NCBI GenBank assembly: GCA_002313335.1
Contig: DCBC01000044.1
Coordinates: 455-14,189 of the forward strand
From: Porticoccaceae bacterium UBA1117
Lineage (GTDB): Bacteria > Pseudomonadota > Gammaproteobacteria > Pseudomonadales > Porticoccaceae
Direction of reading: 5' to 3'
Length of the DNA stretch: 13,735 nt
Shown here: positions 6,894-13,735 of the stretch, one piece after another
Numbering within the stretch: position 1 is the first letter of the stretch
Layout of the letters: the number at the start of each line of letters is the position of its first letter
Program-made: the position numbers and the translations under genes
Notes under the pieces: generated by a model
The model's database searches: none
Told to the model about the DNA's origin: nothing
Seen by the model: only the letters and a program-made list of their open reading frames with translations

Positions 6894-8864
6894 TTACTTA
6901 GACGCAACAGTGTGACTATTAGAAAAGCAATCATTCTCTAAATAATCAGTCAATGCACCATAAAACGCTAACTTGTGCCTATAAAACAGCGTGTTTGAGA
7001 AATGATCCGCACCTTCCAGCCACAGCGTTTTGTGGGGCTTTTCGTTATCTTTTAGGGCTTTAATATATGTTCTAGCGGCCTTTGGAGGCGTTCGCTGATC
7101 AACATCACCATGAACAACCAACATTGGAATATTAACCTTTTTCACTTCTTTAATAGGCGATAGGCTTTCGTCCCACATACTTAACTGCTCCTCTTTTTGA
7201 GCGCCTACCATCTTGAAACGGTAATAATTCACTTGTTGATTCGGGTCAGGCACAGACGCTCCAGCGACAACACATTGATAAATTTGTGGCGTTCGTGAGG
7301 CCGCGGCTAAAGCCGCGTAGCCCCCATAGGACCATCCAAACATCATCATTTTGTCTGGATCAACCAGCCCTTTCTCAACTAAATATAAAGCACCATCATC
7401 TTTATCATCTTGCATTTTATAGCCACCTTGCCCGCCCTCCTTAAAAGCAGCCATATAAAATTCGAGCCCATAGTCTTTTGACCCTCGATACTGAGGTTGT
7501 AAAACCATATATCCACGATTGGCAAGCAACTGCGCCCATTCATCAAAACTAGGCTTCTCTCCAACAAAAGGACCACCGTGAGGCATTACCACCAAAGGAT
7601 AAGGTGGCTTAGAGTTAGGCACCGTAATAAAACCGCGTATTTTTTTACCATCCCTAGACTGGTAAGAAATCGCTTTGACATCAGCTAAGTGTTCGCTGGA
7701 AAACGTTGGTTTTACAGATCCAAATACAGTAAGACGTCCATTCTTTAGTAAATAATAGGTGCCAGGGTCGCGAGGGCCACGATTGAAAATGACCATGGTA
7801 TTGCCATCTTTAGATCGACTAATAATCTCAAGCCTGTCAGCATTGGGAATTAAACTCAACAGCTGCTCATAAATTGCCTGTTCATTGGCGTCAAAAAACT
7901 CTCTCTTGTAGTCCCGGCCACTGTAATAAGACACAGAGACAACTTCGCGGTCATTAGTATAACGATTACTGTGTGTTTGCACCCAGTTAACGTCAACGTC
8001 AGACCGTCGGTAGATGAGTTCATCGAACTCTTTAGTCTCAGGGTCAAATGACCAAAGGCCCAATTTGTCGTTACCATTATGAGCAATGACTAACAAATTT
8101 TGAGGGTTTGCAGGATCCAAGCCAACTAGCTTCCACTCTTCAAAACTGTCTTGACTTCGGCGATTAATAATACTCCAGTCACTACTGTTTTTTGCACGAT
8201 AATAAGTTAGCCATTCGTCTGACTGGCTATCGCGCCCACTTCCCCAACGCGGATCGCCGTCTGCATCAAAACTAATACCACTTACCTTTTTAGATTCACG
8301 AGTAATTAATTTTCTTGTTTTTCGTTTTAGGTCAAATTCAAAGTAAGTTGGGTAAAGAGACCCTTCATTTTCAAATGAGTACATCAAGATTTTGTTGGGT
8401 TTACTAGGCAAACTACTAATTATACCGCCTAAAGATTTAATCTTTTTCCAGGTTGACTTCTTTCGGTCTTTAGCAAGAGTCAACAATCCGCCCTCATTTT
8501 CATAAACGCCTTGATTCATAGTGTCGATCATGTCGCGAACTTTTTGTCGCGCAAAAAATGCAATTTGGTTATTTGACACCCAACGAAACCCCGTTATTTC
8601 CATTGGATCTGCATCCATCCTAAAGGGTCTTGCTGAGAGGTCGTTGGCATCATAAACTTCTAAAATTGGATTGCCATCTTTAGTCATTATTTTTAAGGCT
8701 GCCAATTTGTTACCCGACGGAGACGTCAAGACATTACTCACATCAGGCCGCTTGGCCCACTCTTCAAGTGGATAGACTTCAGAGGAAAATGACATTGAAG
8801 TCAAACCTAACGACCCTAGAGTAAATGTCATCGCCAATAATTGGCGTAATAATTGTCGACTCAT
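6894..8864 (-). CDS. Secreted S9-family prolyl-oligopeptidase-type peptidase
   Basis: The 656-residue product is a serine peptidase of the S9 clan (acylaminoacyl- or dipeptidyl-peptidase type). A signal peptide ends near residue 28 (TSMSFSSE), so it acts outside the cytoplasm. Residues of about 30-400 should form the beta-propeller that restricts entry to short peptides. The alpha/beta-hydrolase domain follows, with VMPHGGP near 427 and a complete triad: S512 in GWSYGG, D589 in HGDVDQRTPP and H621 in EGADHFS. Length fits the family. AAGGAG seven bases before the ATG supports the start. It lies 164 bases downstream of the TonB receptor on the same strand, so the two probably serve uptake and breakdown of peptides. 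Exact cleavage preference cannot be read. Confidence 0.92.
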   Translation of the reverse strand: MSRQLLRQLLAMTFTLGSLGLTSMSFSSEVYPLEEWAKRPDVSNVLTSPSGNKLAALKIMTKDGNPILEVYDANDLSARPFRMDADPMEITGFRWVSNNQIAFFARQKVRDMIDTMNQGVYENEGGLLTLAKDRKKSTWKKIKSLGGIISSLPSKPNKILMYSFENEGSLYPTYFEFDLKRKTRKLITRESKKVSGISFDADGDPRWGSGRDSQSDEWLTYYRAKNSSDWSIINRRSQDSFEEWKLVGLDPANPQNLLVIAHNGNDKLGLWSFDPETKEFDELIYRRSDVDVNWVQTHSNRYTNDREVVSVSYYSGRDYKREFFDANEQAIYEQLLSLIPNADRLEIISRSKDGNTMVIFNRGPRDPGTYYLLKNGRLTVFGSVKPTFSSEHLADVKAISYQSRDGKKIRGFITVPNSKPPYPLVVMPHGGPFVGEKPSFDEWAQLLANRGYMVLQPQYRGSKDYGLEFYMAAFKEGGQGGYKMQDDKDDGALYLVEKGLVDPDKMMMFGWSYGGYAALAAASRTPQIYQCVVAGASVPDPNQQVNYYRFKMVGAQKEEQLSMWDESLSPIKEVKKVNIPMLVVHGDVDQRTPPKAARTYIKALKDNEKPHKTLWLEGADHFSNTLFYRHKLAFYGALTDYLENDCFSNSHTVASK

Positions 8865-8968
8865 AACTTAGCTCCTTAATGATTTTTTTACATGAGCCCA
8901 TTACGCAGATTAGTAAACCCACTAGACAGGCAATATTTCTTTATAAACTGACTTCACTACATACAGAA

Positions 8969-8999
8969 AAGTCTCTCCAATGACTACATGAAGAGACTT
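8969..8999 (-). terminator. Hairpin after the TonB receptor gene
   Basis: AAGTCTCT (8969-8976) and AGAGACTT (8992-8999) form a perfect eight-base stem with a 15-base loop, 30 bases past the receptor stop at 9029. On the minus strand it is followed by only a short T-run (TTTTC), so it may terminate partially and let some transcripts continue into the S9 peptidase gene. Confidence 0.5.
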
Positions 9000-9028
9000 C
9001 TTTGACTAACTAGTAACTAGGTGCCAGA

Positions 9029-12000
9029 TTAAAATTCATAGGCACCATTCAAATAGATGGTTCTACCCATCATGTTATAACCATAACCAATTGCTGCATT
9101 GTTTACAGATGGGATTTCTGTCCCATCCACCCTTGGCGGAGCTTTATCAAATACATTTCTGGCTCCCAAAGTCACAGCCCAGTTATCTTCAATGTAGCTT
9201 ACTGAGAGGGTGTGTATCATGTAATCCTTGGCGAAACCCACATCTCGACATTGAAGATCATCTGGTGCACCTAAGCACGTGTCCGAGGTGCCGAATATGT
9301 CACTGAACTCATCAATGTTTTCGACGTCTTGTTGAACCGCAGCTATAAAGTTAGAGCGTAACTGGATTCGCCATTTGTCATACTCAACGCGCATTTGAGA
9401 TTCACCTTTCCAGCTTGGGAAGCCCCACTCTTCTGCTAGATCATCATAATCTTCCTCACCTTCGTCATTAACAAAAAGAAATGAGCGTTCAATTGAGCGG
9501 TTGGCCTTTATGTCCCAAGACACTTCATATGGACGCTCAGCAATTGTCCATGTGTCAGCAAATGTCACATTCACATCAACACCGCGTGCATTCTCGTTAT
9601 CTCGGTTTAAGAATCCATTATCAATGAATGAGATGTTTGGGCTGGTAGGATCACTAAAGTCGCGAGAAATTCGATCACAAAAAGTGCTTAAACCGTTCGG
9701 CGAACCATAACAATCGTTCACAATGTATTGTCCACTTGGTTCGATAATAGTGTCGTTAATGTCAACCTCGTAATACGTTGAGCTTATGCCAAGGTCAAAT
9801 TCATTACTGAATTCTTGCTCCCAAGAGAAGCCTGCTGTCCACGACGTAGAAGTCTCCGGGAGAAGAGTTAACGAGCCACCAGACAATTGCTCAACGCTAT
9901 ATGACCCAAAGCCGGTTGCTACAGTTGGGTCTACGCCATTTGCCGAACAGTTAGCTAAAACAAGTGCTTCTCGTGGATCATTAGCACCATTATATTCGCC
10001 CGTAAATTGATCAATCGCCTCTTCTGGCGCCATACATGGGTCACCAATATTGGTGAACCCCGTCTGATTAGCTAAGAAAAGTTCCCGCAGATTAGGGGCA
10101 CGAAACGCTGTGCCATAGGTGCCTCTAATTAATAATGAATTGACAGGGCGCCAGCCAATTTTCACAGACTCAGTAGTGTTAGAGCCATAGATTTCATCGT
10201 CCGTTAATCGAGCAGAAAGGTTTAGAGTTAACTCTTTAGCCATTGGTGCGTTAGCTAGCAGAGGTGCTTCAACTTCAAAAAAGACCTCTGTCATGTCCTT
10301 GGACCCTACTGCTCCACCATCACTAAAGTAACCGAAGAACAAGCCATCTCTCGCCACAGCATCTGGCATCGAGTTAATTTCATCTTTACGGTATTCAACA
10401 CCAATAATCCCTAAAACTGGGCCATTCGCTAGCTCATACAAGTCACCTACCATAGATGCTGAAAATACTGTTTGTTCGTAATCTGTGTCAAAGTCACGAC
10501 TATCAAACAAGTAGTCTGTTTCGGCCTGTGTTGCGAACTCACCAACGATATCGTCAGGGTAAAGTGAGGGTGCATACATATTTACAGCAACACAACCAGG
10601 TGCCGCATCGTCAGCCAAAGCCACACCTGAATCGTTCTCACACGGAGTATCGGTAGATGAATAATTACCCAAGGAAAGATCTAAACGGTCGCCACGAATA
10701 CCATATCGATGTGAAGCACCAGATGATTTGGAATAGGAGATATAAGAGTCAAAGCTCCAGTTGGTTAGTGTACCCATCTCCATGAATGGCATATCACCCT
10801 TTAAACCTGCAACAAACCGAAGCTGTTCGCGGCTTCCGTCAGACGCCGAACGATCATTTTTTACTGAAACGATTGGTAAGGTGCCAATAGCACCAACCGG
10901 TCCGTTTAGAAGACCAAAGGCAGCAGGACTACAATCAGCCGGAGAAAGACCATAACAATTGGCCAGCTGTGTATAAAAATCGGAGAACTGAGCGACATAC
11001 CCAGGGTTCGTCAAAAGAGCGTCCTCGGCAAGTCCACAATCTACGCCATTTTCTGCATCGGGGTTACACAGATTATATGGGTTGTTCGCTGGAACATCCG
11101 GAAAAAGCTGCGAAGGGCTTCCTAACTGCTCATATCCAACCTCTGTATAGAGTGTCTCAAAGTAAGCGGTTACGTTAGCATCACCGTCAAAGGTATATTC
11201 ACCGTAGGCCATCGCGGTTGCAGTATCATAATCAGGAACTAAATGTCCGCTTTGACCGTAATCTGTTCCGTTCAAAGAGTAGTCAGCGTAGGACGCATCT
11301 GTGATACCGTCACCATTGGCATCGATACCGAAATTACCATAGGGTGACACTGGCTCACTAAAGTTAGCCCAACCACCATTGCTTTGACCTGGCGTGTAGT
11401 AAATAGAACCTGTGGCCGTACCAGGAACAAACACTCTGCGCGCCAAACTAGAGGGGACGCAGTCAGACTGCCTCATGCCATAAGTTTCAGAATAGTAAAG
11501 GTCAGTTGACCGAAAATTCCCATCTGTGTCAACTTCATAATTCTTTTCGCACTCTGCCATCCAAGGACGGCTGCCATAGGTTGCACTTTTTGATTTGTTG
11601 TAGTCTAAACCGGCTCCAATAAAACCACGATCCCAATTCTTACCCCAGGTAAGATTCAAGTTGACGTTTTCGCCTCCGTCGTACTTAGGAGCATCTGTGC
11701 CACCCTCAAGCGTGAACCCATCGAAATCGCTCTTAAGGATAATGTTAGCTACACCGCCAATAGCATCAGACCCATAAACCGATGAAGCTCCATCAGTCAA
11801 AATCTCATAGCGCTGAACTAAACCAGCAGGAACTGCTCCAATGTCTGGAGCATAGGGGGCCCCTTCGGCTCCGCCAGGCGCCAAACGTCGGCCATTCACC
11901 AAAATTAGACTTCTTGATGCTCCGAGCCCTCGTAGACTCAAATTTCTAGAAGCTGGGCCATTGTCTAAAACGAAACCACTAAAGGTCAAATCAACCTGCC

Positions 12001-12307
12001 GCCCACCTGCGGACGTCGAAGACTGAAGAATATCTGCCGCGTTGATTAGCCCTGCTTCTCTAGAGATTCCAGCACTGATAATCTGTAGCGGGGCGAGACT
12101 TGAAAATGTTGAGCGCTTCAAACGTGAGCCAGTTACCACGACCTCTTCCATTACCTCTGTATCAAGTGCCAACAACTCTGTAGTGTCGGCTGTGACTTCT
12201 TCAGACTCAAGCTCTTGTTGAGCATATACCAACGAACTTGTTAACATTAAGGCGGAAGACGCAGCCAGCGCCAGACTCCCCAATAACCAGTTTTTTTGCT
12301 TCGCCAT
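9029..12307 (-). CDS. TonB-dependent outer-membrane receptor
   Basis: The 1092-residue product imports a large substrate through the outer membrane using TonB energy. A signal peptide ends at VYA/QQ (residue 29). The TonB box is EEVVVTG (54-60), followed by a plug domain (about 65-195) with SLRGLGASRSLILVNGRR and YGSDAIGGVANIILK. The barrel ends in a terminal phenylalanine (GAYEF), the normal outer-membrane insertion signal. Long extracellular loops contain repeated spaced cysteine pairs, for example C253/C283, C414/C424 and C451/C459, and a calcium-loop-like DANGDGITD at 329-337. GGAGAG seven bases before the ATG supports the start. The substrate is unknown; the adjacent S9 peptidase and divergent gamma-glutamyltranspeptidase suggest peptides. 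Iron siderophores remain an alternative given the importer 6 kb away. Confidence 0.95.
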   Translation of the reverse strand: MAKQKNWLLGSLALAASSALMLTSSLVYAQQELESEEVTADTTELLALDTEVMEEVVVTGSRLKRSTFSSLAPLQIISAGISREAGLINAADILQSSTSAGGRQVDLTFSGFVLDNGPASRNLSLRGLGASRSLILVNGRRLAPGGAEGAPYAPDIGAVPAGLVQRYEILTDGASSVYGSDAIGGVANIILKSDFDGFTLEGGTDAPKYDGGENVNLNLTWGKNWDRGFIGAGLDYNKSKSATYGSRPWMAECEKNYEVDTDGNFRSTDLYYSETYGMRQSDCVPSSLARRVFVPGTATGSIYYTPGQSNGGWANFSEPVSPYGNFGIDANGDGITDASYADYSLNGTDYGQSGHLVPDYDTATAMAYGEYTFDGDANVTAYFETLYTEVGYEQLGSPSQLFPDVPANNPYNLCNPDAENGVDCGLAEDALLTNPGYVAQFSDFYTQLANCYGLSPADCSPAAFGLLNGPVGAIGTLPIVSVKNDRSASDGSREQLRFVAGLKGDMPFMEMGTLTNWSFDSYISYSKSSGASHRYGIRGDRLDLSLGNYSSTDTPCENDSGVALADDAAPGCVAVNMYAPSLYPDDIVGEFATQAETDYLFDSRDFDTDYEQTVFSASMVGDLYELANGPVLGIIGVEYRKDEINSMPDAVARDGLFFGYFSDGGAVGSKDMTEVFFEVEAPLLANAPMAKELTLNLSARLTDDEIYGSNTTESVKIGWRPVNSLLIRGTYGTAFRAPNLRELFLANQTGFTNIGDPCMAPEEAIDQFTGEYNGANDPREALVLANCSANGVDPTVATGFGSYSVEQLSGGSLTLLPETSTSWTAGFSWEQEFSNEFDLGISSTYYEVDINDTIIEPSGQYIVNDCYGSPNGLSTFCDRISRDFSDPTSPNISFIDNGFLNRDNENARGVDVNVTFADTWTIAERPYEVSWDIKANRSIERSFLFVNDEGEEDYDDLAEEWGFPSWKGESQMRVEYDKWRIQLRSNFIAAVQQDVENIDEFSDIFGTSDTCLGAPDDLQCRDVGFAKDYMIHTLSVSYIEDNWAVTLGARNVFDKAPPRVDGTEIPSVNNAAIGYGYNMMGRTIYLNGAYEF

Positions 12308-12373
12308 TTTTTTCTCTCCAGAAAAATGTTTTTGTTAAATAAATTTAGATTTCGAAATTATCCACCCTTCGAT

Positions 12374-12391
12374 AATACAATATTTTGTATT
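12374..12391. promoter_or_regulatory. Inverted repeat overlapping the receptor promoter
   Basis: AATACAA and TTGTATT flank TATT in a perfect 7-4-7 inverted repeat, 67 bases upstream of the receptor start. It overlaps the proposed -10 element, so a bound regulator would block transcription. The A+T-rich composition raises the chance of coincidence. No specific regulator can be named. Confidence 0.4.
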
Positions 12392-12414
12392 GAATAGAAA
12401 TATTTTACTGTCAA
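12384..12414 (-). promoter_or_regulatory. Candidate promoter of the TonB receptor gene
   Basis: On the minus strand a perfect TTGACA (12409-12414) is followed after 19 bases by TACAAA (12384-12389), four of six matches to the -10 consensus. The spacer is two bases longer than ideal, which fits a promoter needing an activator. It leaves a leader of about 70 bases before the receptor ATG. Confidence 0.4.
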
Positions 12415-12432
12415 CGAAATATTAAGACTTTA

Positions 12433-12454
12433 AATTGTGAGGTAGACCACAAAC
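12433..12454 (-). promoter_or_regulatory. CRP-like binding site
   Basis: The core TGTGA-GGTAGA-CCACA (12436-12451) matches nine of ten conserved positions of the CRP/Vfr half-sites, and the 22-base site matches about 15 positions. Its centre lies roughly 66 bases upstream of the likely receptor transcript start, within the range where CRP commonly activates. This would put the peptide locus under carbon control. It could also serve the divergent gene. Confidence 0.45.
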
Positions 12455-12505
12455 CCCCGTATTATCTGGGTTAAATTTAATTTACATAATTTTGTAATTC
12501 TTAAT

Positions 12506-12519
12506 TAGTTCGAGAACTA
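12506..12519. promoter_or_regulatory. Small palindrome in the divergent control region
   Basis: TAGTTC and GAACTA flank GA, forming a 6-2-6 inverted repeat about 130 bases upstream of the transpeptidase gene. It may be a regulator site, but arms of this length arise easily in A+T-rich DNA. Confidence 0.25.
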
Positions 12520-12548
12520 GTCTATCTAAATAAGCATATATAGTAGGT

Positions 12549-12554
12549 TATAAT
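12549..12554 (+). promoter_or_regulatory. Possible -10 element for the transpeptidase gene
   Basis: A perfect TATAAT lies 91 bases upstream of the transpeptidase ATG. No acceptable -35 hexamer is found 16-18 bases ahead (CTAAAT at 12526-12531), so it would need an activator, or it is a chance match in A+T-rich DNA. Confidence 0.3.
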
Positions 12555-12645
12555 ATTTTTTTTGTCTTTTCGATTTATACAATTAATTGCGCCTAGTGGG
12601 TTAAAATAGAAGGGTGTAAATCTATAAAAACCGAGTAATTATGAG

Positions 12646-13735
12646 ATGAATATAAAAACAAACTATCTGTTGCTCACAACTATATTGACCAGCCTCTTGG
12701 CCTGCAGTGACTCGCCGCTTAAAATACCCGAAGAACCTATTAGATTAGGAACACTTAATCACTCCACTTCAGCTGCAATTGCAATATCTGACAACTATGG
12801 CGCTAGAGTTGCTGAAGATATTCTAAACCAAGGCGGCAATGCTGTTGACGCGGCTGTAGCAACTGGTTTTGCATTGGCGGTGACTTTTATCGATGCCGGT
12901 AATATTGGTGGCGGCGGATTCATGACGGTCAAAATGGATAATGATATTGCTTTTTTAGACTACCGCGAAAAAGCACCCTTAACGGCTCACAAAGATATGT
13001 ACCTGGATGTTGAAGGTAATGTTATCGATGAAATAACATTAATTGGCGGGCAAGCCGCTGGCGTACCCGGAACAGTGGCCGGATTTTGGGAAGCACACAA
13101 ACGCTTTGGTAAATTACCCTGGAAAGACATCGTGCAACCAGCGATAGACTTAGCGGCGAATGGTTTTATGCCAGCCCCTATCCTGGTGAAAAGTATTCAC
13201 AGTATGGAACAGCGCTTTGATGGCAAAACTAACTTTAATGAATACTTCGCCCACATCAGCAGCACTGAGGTGTTCAAGCAGCCTGAATTGGCAAAAACCC
13301 TTGCTCGAATTGCAGTGTTTGGCGCTGATGATTTTTATCGCGGTCAAACAGCGGCACTTATTGTTGAGCAAATGAAACAAAGTAATGGTCTAATTTCTGC
13401 TAAAGACTTAGACCAATACTCAGCCATATGGCGAGAACCTGTGCGCGCTAACTGGAGAGGCTATGAAGTAGTTTCCGCACCACCACCAAGCTCTGGTGGT
13501 TTTGCAATTGTTCAACTACTAAAAATGAAAGATTATCTCGCAGAGCACTTTGCCAATGTTGAACATAATTCTGCCCAATATATTCATCTAATAGCTGAAA
13601 TGGAAAAACGCGTGTTTGCTGATCGTGCTGAGTATCTTGGAGACCCAGATTTTTTCGACATTGATATCAAAGCGCTAATCGATGACGTGTATATCAGCAA
13701 ACGTGCTGCTGAGGTTAATACAAAGACTATATCGA
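12646..13735 (+). CDS. ggt: Gamma-glutamyltranspeptidase, predicted lipoprotein, 3' end beyond window
   Basis: The frame runs 363 codons to the window edge without a stop. It belongs to gamma-glutamyltransferases, which hydrolyse glutathione and other gamma-glutamyl peptides or transfer the glutamyl group. Visible family motifs are GGNAVDAAVA (about 63-72), NIGGGGFMTV, DYREKAP (about 105-111, with the arginine that holds the substrate carboxylate), GVPGTVAG and PPPSSGG. The autoprocessing threonine that begins the small subunit lies beyond the window. The N-terminus is a lipoprotein signal, LTSLLAC, with lipid cysteine C20, so the enzyme should be membrane-anchored. The ribosome binding site is weak; ATG 12641 leads at once to a stop, leaving 12646 as the start. 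It is divergent from the TonB receptor and shares a 338-base control region. Confidence 0.92.
   Translation, partial: MNIKTNYLLLTTILTSLLACSDSPLKIPEEPIRLGTLNHSTSAAIAISDNYGARVAEDILNQGGNAVDAAVATGFALAVTFIDAGNIGGGGFMTVKMDNDIAFLDYREKAPLTAHKDMYLDVEGNVIDEITLIGGQAAGVPGTVAGFWEAHKRFGKLPWKDIVQPAIDLAANGFMPAPILVKSIHSMEQRFDGKTNFNEYFAHISSTEVFKQPELAKTLARIAVFGADDFYRGQTAALIVEQMKQSNGLISAKDLDQYSAIWREPVRANWRGYEVVSAPPPSSGGFAIVQLLKMKDYLAEHFANVEHNSAQYIHLIAEMEKRVFADRAEYLGDPDFFDIDIKALIDDVYISKRAAEVNTKTIS

Noticed and set aside
10456..11178. Several + strand frames of 64-69 codons inside the receptor gene
   Set aside because: They are antisense shadows of the TonB receptor, which has signal peptide, TonB box, plug and terminal phenylalanine in its own frame.
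13150..13380. A 76-codon minus-strand frame near the window end
   Set aside because: It is antisense to the gamma-glutamyltranspeptidase gene, whose conserved motifs run on both sides of it.

Overview
The window looks like chromosomal DNA of a marine-type gammaproteobacterium (moderate to low G+C, TonB receptor and secreted peptidase of the kinds common in Cellvibrionales/Alteromonadales relatives). This assignment is inferred from protein style only; no rRNA, tRNA, insertion sequence, CRISPR array or phage gene was seen.

Positions 1-3913 hold a complete ferric-iron ABC importer on the + strand: periplasmic binding protein (fbpA-like, 182-1213), a fused double-domain permease (fbpB-like, 1204-2877) and an ATPase (fbpC-like, 2870-3913). 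The three genes overlap by 10 and 8 bases and form one operon, with a Fur-box-like sequence just upstream of fbpA. After short gaps follow a seven-helix membrane protein of unknown function (4010-4903) and an exported alpha/beta hydrolase of the enterochelin-esterase type (4950-5726). Together these could form an iron or siderophore module, but that link rests on context.

Positions 5727-6893 are a disturbed minus-strand segment. It carries a previously easy-to-miss 57-residue gene (5893-6066) with a strong ribosome binding site. Next to it is a chimeric pseudogene (6169-6662): a signal peptide, an in-frame amber codon, a Met-rich start of an exported protein, then the C-terminal three quarters of an SMR-family efflux protein that has itself lost one T. 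A strong bidirectional terminator (6841-6873) closes the segment. A short relative of the 57-residue protein's C-terminus recurs behind fbpC (3930-3989).

Positions 6894-13735 look like a peptide-scavenging locus. A 1092-residue TonB-dependent receptor (9029-12307) and a secreted S9 prolyl-oligopeptidase-type peptidase (6894-8864) lie on the minus strand. A gamma-glutamyltranspeptidase with a lipoprotein signal (12646 to the window end, incomplete) is divergent. The 338-base divergent control region contains a CRP-like site, a TTGACA promoter element and two inverted repeats. The inferred logic is receptor import of peptides across the outer membrane, with periplasmic or surface trimming by the S9 peptidase and the transpeptidase.
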